Origin: Janthinobacterium sp. UMAB-56
GTDB taxonomy: Bacteria; Pseudomonadota; Gammaproteobacteria; Burkholderiales; Burkholderiaceae_D
Reading direction: 5' to 3'
Length of the DNA: 64,000 nt
Assembly (NCBI RefSeq): GCF_900095265.1
Contig: NZ_LT607671.1
Span: forward strand, 19,031-83,030
Positions 26,278-37,890 of the stretch are shown one piece after another. Each line of letters opens with the position of its first letter. Positions within the stretch are counted from its first letter, which is position 1. The notes beneath the pieces were generated by a model. That model was not told the DNA's origin. It made no database searches and worked only from the letters and a program-made list of their open reading frames with translations. The position numbers and the translations under genes are program-made.

Positions 26278-27429
26278 CTACTGCGCTGGCAGGGTGGCCT
26301 TGCTGCCCTGTTCCTGCAGCAGCGCCGCCTCGGCCAGGGCCTGGGCGCGCGCTTCCTCTGCCGCCTGCTCCGCTTTCTCCAGCGCATCATGGCGCGCCTG
26401 CAAGGCCGCCCGCGCACGCACGAAGACGATCTTGATGGCGGCCATCACAGGTACCGACAGGAAGATGCCGACCACGCCACCCAACTGGTCGCCGGCCAGC
26501 AAGCCGACGATCACCATCAGCGGGCTTACTTCCACGCCTTCGCTCATCAAATACGGGTTGACCACGTAATCCTGGAATAAACGGTAGGCGGCAATAAAGC
26601 CGATCAGCCAGAACACGTGCTCGTAACCACTGAAACCGGCAACGACCACGGCGATGACGGCGGCGGCCAGCGGACCGGCAAACGGGATGAATTCCAGCAG
26701 GGCGGCGGCGCCCGCCAGCAGCAGGCTGTATGGGACGCCCATCATGGAAAAGGCGATGCTGTAGGACACAAAAGTGGCGATCGACAACAGCAGCAGGGCG
26801 CGCACATAGCGCGACAGCAGGATGTCGAGGTCATCGATGATGGCGCCCCAAAGCTTCTTGTTCGGGCGGTTCAGCAAGGAGAGCAAGCCGTCGCGCATGT
26901 CCGGGCCTTCCTTGATCAGCAAAAAGCTCAGCACGGGCACCAGCACCAGATAGATCAGGTTGCTCGCCGCATGCATGACGGTCATGCCCAGTTCTTTCGC
27001 CAGCGGCATGGCCTGGCCGGTACCGCTGCTGAGCTGCGTCTGCATGAACGACAGCAGGCGCGCGCGCAAGGGTTCCATGAATTCCGGCAAAGGAATGCGC
27101 TCGGCAAAATTATTGCCTTTGAGCAGGGTCGGCAATTGCGCGCTGAGCTTGCTGGCTTCTTCCTCGATGCGGGCACCGAAGATGGAGCCCAGTATGGCTA
27201 CCAGCAATATCACCACCAGAAAGACGATGCCGATGGCGGCCGTGCGCGGCAGGCGCTTCGGCCCATACCGCTCCAGCAACCCGATCAGCGGATACACGAG
27301 GTAACTGAAGAACACTGCAAACACCACCACGATCAGGGTAGACGACACCTTGTACGTGAGAAATAACAAAAAAGCGACGAGAAAAGCCGTCCACACCATC
27401 TTGGCAACGCGCAAGTTAAAACCGAACAT
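26278..27429 (-). CDS. AI-2E family permease (PerM/YdiK type)
   Basis: 383 residues with about eight membrane helices. The N-terminal helix pair (VVVFAVFFSYLVYPLIGLLE), the middle ALLLLSIATFVSYSIAFSMM and the C-terminal PFAGPLAAAVIAVVVAG and NPYLMSEGVEVSPLMVI are diagnostic of this family. Members include TqsA, reported to affect autoinducer-2, and others shown to be ion antiporters, so the family name does not settle the substrate. The last 45 residues are an Ala/Glu-rich helical tail. Stands alone. Confidence 0.9.
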   Translation of the reverse strand: MFGFNLRVAKMVWTAFLVAFLLFLTYKVSSTLIVVVFAVFFSYLVYPLIGLLERYGPKRLPRTAAIGIVFLVVILLVAILGSIFGARIEEEASKLSAQLPTLLKGNNFAERIPLPEFMEPLRARLLSFMQTQLSSGTGQAMPLAKELGMTVMHAASNLIYLVLVPVLSFLLIKEGPDMRDGLLSLLNRPNKKLWGAIIDDLDILLSRYVRALLLLSIATFVSYSIAFSMMGVPYSLLLAGAAALLEFIPFAGPLAAAVIAVVVAGFSGYEHVFWLIGFIAAYRLFQDYVVNPYLMSEGVEVSPLMVIVGLLAGDQLGGVVGIFLSVPVMAAIKIVFVRARAALQARHDALEKAEQAAEEARAQALAEAALLQEQGSKATLPAQ

Positions 27430-27601
27430 ATGAATTCCTTAGAGGCAGGATGCTACGCAAGCGTGGCTGGCTTGACGGACTGGGTGGGCAAGGCAGGGAT
27501 CGGGCCGCGCCGCACGGCCGGAAATCATACCGCAAAATGCCAAAATGCCATGCTCTTGTGCGTAATAGCAATGCTTTCTTCTATCCCTCATTCCCTCCAG
27601 C

Positions 27602-28573
27602 CTATTTTTCCCGCCAGCTGGCCACGGTGATGAAGACGCCGTTTTCCTTGTCCGGCTCGCGCAAGGTCACCGTGTAGCGGCCGCTCGTATCGCTGCCCGT
27701 GAACACAACTTTGTCGTCATGGCCCTGCACTTGCGCGCCCTTGGCCAGTTTGGCGTAGGTGTTGAGCACCCAGTGGAAATCGGCATAGCTGCGCAGGCTG
27801 ATGCTGGCAGCGGGCATGGGCTGGTCGCCAGCCTCGGCCGCGTCCAAACTTGCCAGGTTCGTCGGTGCGATGGGTTTGCCGCCGCTGGACCTGCCGGTCA
27901 ATTCCGCATTCGGCAGCAGCAGGTGAAGCAAGCTGGCGGGAAAGCCGGGCGGTACGTCGCGCTGATGCCAGCCGGGCCGGCCGGGGCGGGTGGTGATGTA
28001 TTCCACCACAGCAATGCTTTGCCGCTGTTCCGGGGCAGCCTGTGCCAGCATGGGCGGCAATTGCCGCGCCCAGATCAGCAGCGGCGCAGCCATCTCGTCT
28101 TCTAGGTCCGGTGGCAGGAACAAGGTCAGCACGGCGTGCGTGGGCGGCAGACAGTCGGGGTCGCAATGGCCGTTGACCAGGGCCAGTGCCAACAGCTTGC
28201 GTTGCGGGTCGAACAGCAGGGCGGCGCGCTGTGCGCCGTGTCCGCTAGGGTTGATGGAGGCCAGCACCGAGCGCCCGTCGGGCAGCATGGTGCGCGTGAT
28301 GTCGTCCAGTGACTGCATGCTGTCGAGCACCTGGCGCGCGATCAGGGTGTTTCTCTGTGTATAGCTGCCGCGCGCATAGCCGAGCAGCTTGAAGACGTCG
28401 GCGCGAATTTCGGGATGCGCGCTCAGGCGCAGCGGCGCCGATGGTACGGGCACGCTGGCGGCCACGAAGGCGGCATCTTCGGCTGCCTGCGCTTGCGCCA
28501 GCGCAAAGGGGGACGTGACCAAGGCCGCGCACAGCGACAGCAGGGGCAAGATGCGGCGAATACAGGTGTTCAA
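27602..28573 (-). CDS. secreted protein of unknown function (TTG start)
   Basis: 323 residues if translation starts at the TTG at 28573. I prefer this start because AAGGA (28584-28580) is six bases away and the product then begins directly with a signal peptide (start NTCIRRILPLLSLCAALV, cleavage near ALAQA). An in-frame ATG at 28597 without a ribosome site would add eight polar residues. The mature protein is not recognised. It contains one Cys pair (GHCDPDCLPP) and ends with a beta-rich segment (GRYTVTLREPDKENGVFITV). Probably periplasmic. Confidence 0.65.
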   Translation of the reverse strand: MNTCIRRILPLLSLCAALVTSPFALAQAQAAEDAAFVAASVPVPSAPLRLSAHPEIRADVFKLLGYARGSYTQRNTLIARQVLDSMQSLDDITRTMLPDGRSVLASINPSGHGAQRAALLFDPQRKLLALALVNGHCDPDCLPPTHAVLTLFLPPDLEDEMAAPLLIWARQLPPMLAQAAPEQRQSIAVVEYITTRPGRPGWHQRDVPPGFPASLLHLLLPNAELTGRSSGGKPIAPTNLASLDAAEAGDQPMPAASISLRSYADFHWVLNTYAKLAKGAQVQGHDDKVVFTGSDTSGRYTVTLREPDKENGVFITVASWREK

Positions 28574-28714
28574 TGGCAATCCTTGTCGAGACGCCATGCC
28601 GGTCGGTTTGCCGACATGCGCGCGCTGTGATCTTAGCATTTCAGGAATGAAACGCTTTCTGCCAAACTTGGCTTTTGAATCACTGTCCGCATTGCCATGG
28701 CCAGGATATTGCGC

Positions 28715-28972
28715 ATGGGAGAGGCGGGCTGTTTCTATACCTGCTCTTTGTATACGGACGAGCACGCCAAGGTGAGCCGCTTGCTCCGCCGCATGCTGGC
28801 CTGCTTGGAGAGCAAGCACATCCCCTTGACCGTCTTCAAGATCGGCGCCCGGGACGGCTGCTATGAGGTGTATCTTGAGCAGCGCGATCCCTGGAAGATG
28901 TCGTCGCAAGCCTTGCTGGCGCTGCTCGATGCCAGGCCCATTGGCGATGTTCAGGCGGCGTTGAGCACGTAG
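28715..28972 (+). CDS. small hypothetical protein
   Basis: 85 residues. The ATG at 28715 has AGGA eight bases upstream; an in-frame ATG at 28697 has none. The sequence mixes helix and strand (SRLLRRMLACLESKHIPLTV, CYEVYLEQRDPWKMSSQALL) in a plausible alpha/beta fold and is cytoplasmic. Not recognised. Its 3' end overlaps the end of the convergent diguanylate cyclase gene by 22 bases. Divergent from the secreted protein at 28573. Confidence 0.5.
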   Translation: MGEAGCFYTCSLYTDEHAKVSRLLRRMLACLESKHIPLTVFKIGARDGCYEVYLEQRDPWKMSSQALLALLDARPIGDVQAALST

Positions 28973-30012
28973 CGGTTCTTGCCGTTCTTCTTGGCCTGGT
29001 ACAGTGACTCATCGGCACGCCGGTAGCTGTGCGACAAGTCGGCTTCCTTGATCATTTCCGCGATGCCGATGCTGACGGACACCTTGCGTTCCGGCACGAA
29101 AGCCGCCTCGACGCTGTCGACCAGTTGCGCGGCAAAGGCGCAGGCCGCGTTCTTTTCACCCAGGTAAATGACGGCGAACTCTTCGCCGCCCAGGCGGCCG
29201 CACAGGTGCTCGCCCGATACCTCGGCGATCACCTCGGCAATCTTTTTCAGCACCTCGTCGCCCACGTCATGGCCGCACATGTCGTTGATTTGCTTGAAGT
29301 CGTCGATGTCGATCATTAAAAAGTAAGCGGGCGTGAGCGCCGTACGCTGCAGCACGCGCGCGCTTTGCGTAAACATGCGTCGGTTGTTGAGCCCGGTCAA
29401 GCCATCCTTGTAAGCCATCGTCGCCAGTTCTCGCTGGGCACGATAGTTATGGATGCGCAAGACGAGAAAATAGATATTCAGCGCCAGGCCGATGATCACG
29501 CTGATGGTGACGGCCAGCATGGGCCAATGCTGGTCGGCCTGGCCCGCATGCACGGGAAACTGCCCCAGTCCCAGGATCGCCCACACGCCCAGCGACACGC
29601 CCAGGTAATACGCAATGCCGCTGAAGATGGGCGCCGTCGTCAGGGTGATCATCACGCCCAGCGGCAGCACCCAGAAAGCGGGGTCTTCCGTGCCCAGCAG
29701 CAGCACGCGAAAGCTGAAAGCGATGAACAATACGCTGACGGTGCCGCTGGCGATAATGGCCTGCAGCGACCTGGCATACACGGCCAGCAGCAGCCCGACC
29801 AGCATGCCCGTCACGCCCAGCGCAGCTTGCGCATGATCGAGCGTAGCGCGCGACAAGGTCAGGGTGTATGTGGCCAGCCAGCAAGCCAGGCCAAACGTCA
29901 GGATGGCAACCGAAATGAAATGCAATTCCTTGAAAAAGCGCTGTTGCTGCGGCGGCTCTCCTGAGAAGAACAAATAGTAGAAAGCAGGAGACAGGCTGCG
30001 CGAGGTGAACAT
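28951..30012 (-). CDS. diguanylate cyclase, membrane-bound (GGDEF)
   Basis: 353 residues from the ATG at 30012; a TTG at 30036 with AAGG close upstream is an alternative start. Five or six membrane helices occupy residues 25-185. The GGDEF domain follows: DGLTGLNNRRMF, MIDIDDFKQINDMCGHDVGD and the active-site loop GRLGGEEFAV. The catalytic residues are complete, so c-di-GMP synthesis is expected. The RxxD inhibitory site five residues before the loop is absent. The membrane part resembles no named sensor. A 206 bp gap upstream separates it from the MarR-GNAT gene and shows nothing else. Confidence 0.92.
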   Translation of the reverse strand: MFTSRSLSPAFYYLFFSGEPPQQQRFFKELHFISVAILTFGLACWLATYTLTLSRATLDHAQAALGVTGMLVGLLLAVYARSLQAIIASGTVSVLFIAFSFRVLLLGTEDPAFWVLPLGVMITLTTAPIFSGIAYYLGVSLGVWAILGLGQFPVHAGQADQHWPMLAVTISVIIGLALNIYFLVLRIHNYRAQRELATMAYKDGLTGLNNRRMFTQSARVLQRTALTPAYFLMIDIDDFKQINDMCGHDVGDEVLKKIAEVIAEVSGEHLCGRLGGEEFAVIYLGEKNAACAFAAQLVDSVEAAFVPERKVSVSIGIAEMIKEADLSHSYRRADESLYQAKKNGKNRYVLNAA

Positions 30013-30218
30013 GACATTTGTCCAGGCAGACAACACGCCTTGCGGCAGGGACGCCTCCCGGCAATGACAGGCGGCTTGGTGCGCGTATAAAGGTAGTTGC
30101 GCTCAGGAACTAGTGTACTGGCTTCTTGGGGGCAACGGGGATATGGGCGAGGAAATTGGCGGCAAGTGTCCTCGTGCCGCCACAGTCGCCTCCCCGCCAG
30201 GGGCAGGCAAGCGCCTGC

Positions 30219-31139
30219 TTACAGATCGCGCGCCAGGACCTGGCCCAGCAAGTCCTTGCCAAAGCTGTGATGCGCCTCTTCCTCGACCAGCTCGAAGCCA
30301 GCCCTGTCGTAGATGCGCCGTGCGCCTGTGAGGATGCTGTTGGTCCACAGCACCATTTTCGTGTAGCCCACCTGGCGGCTGAAGCGCAGGCATTCATCGA
30401 CCAAGCGGCTGCCGATGCCCAGGCCACGCGCGCAGGGATCGACATATAGCAGGCGCAGCTTGGCCGTCGTGTCGTCCTGACGCACGATGAAGACCGAACC
30501 GATCACCTTACCGTCCTTCTCGGCGATCCAGCAGCGCTCACGGGCCGGGTCGAATTCCCGCACGAACTTGGCGACGATGTCGGCAACGAGTGCTTCGTAC
30601 TCGTTGTTCCAGCCATATTCCTGCGCATACAGCAGGGCTTGCCGGTGGATGATCCAGCCCATGTCGCCCGGTTGCGGATTGCGCAGGATATAAGCGGGTG
30701 ATGGCTGCCCCAGCAAACCCTGGATCTGGCCCATGGCAGCGACCAATTCCTGCTGCGCCGTTGGCGGCAAGCGTTCCAGCATGGCCGCCACTTCGCGCCG
30801 CGAGGCGTCGACCAGGGGCGCCAGAGTGCGTTGTCCCTGTTCGGTCAGCTGCAATTGTGCCGCGCGTGCATCCGTGGGCGAGCGCGTCTTGGCGATCAGC
30901 CCCTGCTTTTCGAACCCGGCAATGACACGGCTCAAGTAGCCCGCGTTCAAGCCCAGCTCGCGGCACAGGTCCGCACTGGTCAGTTGTTCACGATGCGCCA
31001 GCTCATACAGGATGCGCACTTCCGTCAGCGAAAACGCGCTGTCCAGCAAGTGTTCATGCAGCACGCCAATCTGGCGCGTATAGAAACGGTTGAAACGGCG
31101 CACGATCTCCGTGCGCTCGCTCAGTGATTGCGTTGACAT
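30219..31139 (-). CDS. MarR-GNAT fusion: HTH regulator with N-acetyltransferase domain
   Basis: 306 residues. Residues 1-140 are a MarR winged helix (SLTEVRILYELAHREQLTSA, LNAGYLSRVIAGFEKQGLI, RSPTDARAAQLQLTEQGQ). Residues 150-306 are a GNAT domain with the acetyl-CoA loop VDPCARGLGIGSRLVDECLR and the end GFELVEEEAHHSFGKDLLGQ. The ATG at 31139 has GGAG six bases upstream; two earlier in-frame ATGs at 31142 and 31151 are less well placed. These fusions are common and usually act as regulators; the acetyl acceptor is unknown. It is the gene downstream of gyrB, separated by the gyrB terminator. A repeated motif upstream may be its operator. Confidence 0.9.
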   Translation of the reverse strand: MSTQSLSERTEIVRRFNRFYTRQIGVLHEHLLDSAFSLTEVRILYELAHREQLTSADLCRELGLNAGYLSRVIAGFEKQGLIAKTRSPTDARAAQLQLTEQGQRTLAPLVDASRREVAAMLERLPPTAQQELVAAMGQIQGLLGQPSPAYILRNPQPGDMGWIIHRQALLYAQEYGWNNEYEALVADIVAKFVREFDPARERCWIAEKDGKVIGSVFIVRQDDTTAKLRLLYVDPCARGLGIGSRLVDECLRFSRQVGYTKMVLWTNSILTGARRIYDRAGFELVEEEAHHSFGKDLLGQVLARDL

Positions 31140-31155
31140 CATTAGCTCCATTTGC

Positions 31156-31201
31156 TTGCTTCTGGCAGAATATTGATTGCTTTTGGCAAGTATGTCAATA
31201 T
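31156..31201 (-). promoter_or_regulatory. repeated motif, candidate MarR-GNAT operator
   Basis: A 12-base direct repeat, TTGCTTCTGGCA (31156-31167) and TTGCTTTTGGCA (31177-31188), differs at one base and is spaced 21 bp, two helix turns. The first copy is centred on the palindrome TTCTGGCAGAA. An inverted repeat ATATTGA (31170-31176) / TCAATAT (31195-31201) overlaps. All lie within 65 bp of the start of the regulator gene. Confidence 0.5.
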
Positions 31202-31223
31202 GGCGCAAGGATTCTGCCACGCA

Positions 31224-31251
31224 TAAAAAAAGCGGCCCTGAAGAGGGCCGC
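31224..31251 (-). terminator. rho-independent terminator of gyrB
   Basis: On the minus strand a hairpin with 8-base arms (GCGGCCCT / AGGGCCGC, 4-base loop) is followed by a run of seven T. It begins 32 bases after the gyrB stop codon and lies before the MarR-GNAT gene. Confidence 0.9.
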
Positions 31252-31282
31252 CTTGGGTGCAACGGAAACCAGCGAAGCTGGC

Positions 31283-34968
<3,686 letters not shown>

Positions 34969-35118
34969 ATTTATCCTCAATGTATAGGTTGAACAGTACG
35001 ACGTTTAACGTATTAATTTAACAATTGTTGCCATAGGGAGCCCCGACAGACCGGCTGCGGTGCCCTCCCAGATAATAAGGGTAAAGCACGTTTTGAGCCA
35101 GTCTTGCCCAAGCGGCGC

Positions 35119-36513
35119 CTAGCCCTTTAGTGTTTGTTCCAGCACATGCAATTCATGGTTGCATTCCGGGTTCTTGGTGCGGTCCAGCGCGATCTTGCGC
35201 ACGGCGTGCAGCACCGTGGTGTGGTCGCGGCCACCGAACAGCTCGCCGATTTCCGGCAGGCTCTTCTGTGTCAATTCCTTGGCCAGGTACATGGCGATCT
35301 GGCGCGGCCGGGCAATATTCGCGGGGCGGCGCTTCGAATACATGTCGGCGACCTTGATATTGAAGAAGTCGGCTACCGTTTTCTGGATGTTTTCCACGGA
35401 AATCTGGCGGTTTTGCACCGACAGCAAGTCCTTCAGCGCTTCCTTGACGATATCGATGGTGATGTCTTTGCCATGGAAACGCGAGTAGGCCAGGATCTTG
35501 CGCAGCGCGCCTTCGAGTTCGCGCACGTTCGAACGCAAGTGCTTGGCGACAAAGAAGGCCACGTCGTCGGAGAAGGTCACGCCTTCCTGCTTGGCTTTTT
35601 TCAGCAGAATGGCCACGCGCATTTCCAGTTCCGGCGGTTCGATGGCCACCGTCAGGCCCGAGTCGAAGCGCGAGATCAGGCGGTCATCCATGCCCGTGAT
35701 TTCCTTCGGATACGTATCCGAAGTGATGATGATTTGTTTCTTTGCGGCAATCAATGCCTCGAAGGCATAGAAAAACTCTTCCTGCGTGCGGCTCTTGCCG
35801 CCAAAGAATTGAATATCATCGATCAGCAGCATGTCGAGCGAGTGATAGTAGTGCTTGAAATCGTCGAAACCCTTGCGTTGGTAAGCGGTCACTACGTCGC
35901 GAACGTACTGTTCCGCGTGGATGTAGCGGATTTTCGCGCCCGGATTGTCAGCCATTACCTGGTTGCCGATGGCGTGGATCAAGTGGGTCTTGCCGAGGCC
36001 GACGCCGCCGTAGAAGAACAGCGGGTTATACGACACGCCGGGATTGTTCGCCACCTGGATGGCGGCGGCGCGCGCCAGCTGGTTGGCCTTACCGGTCACG
36101 AAGCTGTCGAAGGTCAGGTCGGTGTTGATGCGACTCTGCTCGCGGCGCGGCGCCGCGCCGATGCTCAGTTCCGGCACGCTGGGCTGCGGCTCCGCAGCGC
36201 GCGCGCTGGGCGCGCCGCCATTCGGATCGCTGGCCGGGGTGCTGGCGGTGACGGGTTTCTTCGGCAGGGCCAGGCGCGGGTCGAGCACGAACTGCACTTC
36301 CGTCGGCGCTTCGAAGTACTGAATGGCCAGGGCAGTGATGCGGCTGGCGAACTGGGTCTTGACCCAATCGAGCTTGAAGCGATTGGGCGCAGCAATGCGC
36401 AGCTTGCCCTCTTCGTAATCGAGAGGGATAAGCGGTTTGATCCACGCACTGAATTGTTGCGGTGTCAGCTCCAGTTCCAACTGCGCGGAACAGGCCTGCC
36501 AGAAATTATCCAT
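35119..36513 (-). CDS. dnaA: chromosomal replication initiator DnaA
   Basis: 464 residues. Domain I residues 1-85 ([20 protein letters not shown]), a Pro/Ala linker, AAA+ domain with Walker [17 protein letters not shown] and Walker [21 protein letters not shown], and domain IV with the DnaA-box binding signature [16 protein letters not shown]. It opens oriC and recruits the helicase. It reads away from rpmH across the likely origin. A -10-like TAGAAT on the minus strand at 36622-36617 has the perfect DnaA box at 36639-36647 just upstream, which would allow autoregulation. Confidence 0.98.
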   Translation of the reverse strand: MDNFWQACSAQLELELTPQQFSAWIKPLIPLDYEEGKLRIAAPNRFKLDWVKTQFASRITALAIQYFEAPTEVQFVLDPRLALPKKPVTASTPASDPNGGAPSARAAEPQPSVPELSIGAAPRREQSRINTDLTFDSFVTGKANQLARAAAIQVANNPGVSYNPLFFYGGVGLGKTHLIHAIGNQVMADNPGAKIRYIHAEQYVRDVVTAYQRKGFDDFKHYYHSLDMLLIDDIQFFGGKSRTQEEFFYAFEALIAAKKQIIITSDTYPKEITGMDDRLISRFDSGLTVAIEPPELEMRVAILLKKAKQEGVTFSDDVAFFVAKHLRSNVRELEGALRKILAYSRFHGKDITIDIVKEALKDLLSVQNRQISVENIQKTVADFFNIKVADMYSKRRPANIARPRQIAMYLAKELTQKSLPEIGELFGGRDHTTVLHAVRKIALDRTKNPECNHELHVLEQTLKG

Positions 36514-36638
36514 GTATGTCTATGTGAAAAGGTGTGGGAGGGCGTATCGATTCTGCCCTGCGTTCACCGTGTTGCAAGGCCGGCGTCGCGCGAGGGCTCG
36601 CCACACGTAACGCGCTATTCTACTCCCGACTGACAAAG

Positions 36639-36647
36639 TTATCCACA
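36639..36647 (+). promoter_or_regulatory. perfect DnaA box
   Basis: TTATCCACA matches the consensus exactly. It lies 126 bp upstream of the dnaA start codon. Confidence 0.85.
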
Positions 36648-36809
36648 GGCACAGCTGTTATTTTTCTGTGGCAGGGTGGGGCGCCATGTGCATAAGAGGC
36701 GACTTATCCCCCGGTTATCCCGTCGCAGGCAGAGCTGGCGCGGCCTGCAGCGGGGCCTTGCCGGCAGATGGGGGCCGGCGCGGAAATTTCCAGGCGATCA
36801 CGGCAATCC

Positions 36810-36839
36810 TTGACAAGAGGGGGGCATATGCTGAATAAT
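36810..36839 (+). promoter_or_regulatory. probable rpmH promoter
   Basis: TTGACA at 36810-36815, then 18 bp, then AATAAT at 36834-36839 (five of six matches to the -10 consensus). It points to rpmH 187 bp downstream and would drive the rpmH-rnpA-yidD-yidC unit. Confidence 0.6.
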
Positions 36840-37026
36840 TCAGGGTTCCCCGCCCGTATTCCGTGTTTATTCATTTGGAACGACAATATGGACTAAGCGT
36901 GGATTAAGCGGGCGATGAGATTGGCCAGCTTGTGCCTTGGCATAAGTGCGCGATTGTCATTGGCACCAAAAACTGACGGGACGTCAGACCCGATTTTGCA
37001 TTTTTTTTGTTTTTAGCGAGACCAAC

Positions 37027-37161
37027 ATGAAACGTACTTACCAACCTTCCGTCGTTCGCCGCAAGCGTACGCACGGCTTCCGCGCTCGTATGGCTACCCG
37101 TGGTGGCCGTGATGTGCTCAACGCACGTCGCGCAAAGGGCCGCAAACGTCTGGCCGTCTAG
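37027..37161 (+). CDS. rpmH: 50S ribosomal protein L34
   Basis: 44 residues: [20 protein letters not shown] and so on to GRKRLAV, the complete and nearly invariant L34 sequence. AGCGAGACCAAC precedes the ATG. First gene of the rpmH-rnpA-yidD-yidC group to the right of the origin. Confidence 0.98.
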   Translation: MKRTYQPSVVRRKRTHGFRARMATRGGRDVLNARRAKGRKRLAV

Positions 37162-37163
37162 GC

Positions 37164-37622
37164 TTGTCGTTGACAGCTGATCGCGTGGCTAGCTGTACTC
37201 CAGTCGGCAATCAACGCGAAGGTTCACACGACTTCGCGCGCGTTCGGCGTATCGTTAAAACGGATGAATTTTCATCCGTTTTTCGTTTGCGCCCTTCGCA
37301 AAAAACAGCGCATTTTGTGCTGTACACCCGACACAATCAATTGCCGCATGCGCGGCTGGGCGTCGTTGTGGCCAAGCGTTTCGCGCCACGCGCGGCGACC
37401 CGCAACACGATCAAGCGCGTCACGCGCGAGCTGTTTCGCAACAGCGCGATGCCACCGGTCGACTGCGTGGTGCGTTTGTCGCGCGCCGTCAACAGCAAGG
37501 ATGGTCCGGCCACCACAGCCCGGCTCAAAGCCGAGTTGCGTGAAGAGTTGAGCCGCCTGTTCGCGGCGCAAATCGCCGCCCAGGCCCGTTCTGTTGCTGC
37601 GCCACCACCATCCGCGCCATGA
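37164..37622 (+). CDS. rnpA: ribonuclease P protein component
   Basis: 152 residues as drawn. The conserved body starts about residue 27 ([17 protein letters not shown]) and holds the RNase P signature [20 protein letters not shown] followed by KRVTRELFR. It assists the RNA subunit in trimming tRNA leaders. No ATG is available; the start is one of TTG 37164, TTG 37170 or GTG 37185, none with a strong ribosome site, and coupling to rpmH two bases upstream is likely. An Ala/Pro tail of about 15 residues ends the protein and overlaps yidD by ATGA. Confidence 0.93.
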   Translation: MSLTADRVASCTPVGNQREGSHDFARVRRIVKTDEFSSVFRLRPSQKTAHFVLYTRHNQLPHARLGVVVAKRFAPRAATRNTIKRVTRELFRNSAMPPVDCVVRLSRAVNSKDGPATTARLKAELREELSRLFAAQIAAQARSVAAPPPSAP

Positions 37623-37879
37623 AAACCCTGCTGCTGTTCCTGCTGCGCGCTTATCAGTTGCTGATCAGCCCCATGCTGGGACAGAATTGCCGTTTCTATC
37701 CGAGCTGTTCGCATTACGCGATGGAAGCGCTGCGCGTGCACGGTACTGCCAAGGGCAGCCTGCTGGCTGCCAAGCGCCTGTGCCGTTGCCACCCCTGGAA
37801 TGAAGGGGGCGTCGACCCGGTGCCGCCGGCCGATTGCAAACAATCTTCAACGACCGCTTGCGGTTGCAACCACTCCTGA
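37619..37879 (+). CDS. yidD: membrane protein insertion efficiency factor YidD
   Basis: 86 residues. Hallmarks are [31 protein letters not shown] and [18 protein letters not shown] small peripheral membrane protein that helps insertion with YidC, the next gene. The start ATG overlaps the rnpA stop. The Cys-rich end (CGCNHS) is a variable tail. Confidence 0.96.
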   Translation: MKTLLLFLLRAYQLLISPMLGQNCRFYPSCSHYAMEALRVHGTAKGSLLAAKRLCRCHPWNEGGVDPVPPADCKQSSTTACGCNHS

Positions 37880-37890
37880 CAAATACCCTA

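Larger units (their letters stand above)
36514..37026. other. probable replication origin (oriC) between dnaA and rpmH
   Basis: The 513 bp gap has no gene. It contains one perfect DnaA box TTATCCACA (36639-36647) and two nearby TTATCC-type sites (TTATCCCCC at 36704, TTATCCCGT at 36715), all in one orientation. Downstream is the AT-richer part: 36826-36890, and a run of T at 36999-37014. An inverted repeat CTGACG/CGTCAG lies at 36973-36987. The setting between dnaA and rpmH is the usual place of oriC in many bacteria; I see fewer boxes than in E. coli, so the exact unwinding site is not settled. Confidence 0.7.

Noticed and set aside
36704..36886. 60-codon frame inside the origin gap
   Set aside because: Runs across DnaA-box-like sites and the rpmH promoter, with no ribosome site.
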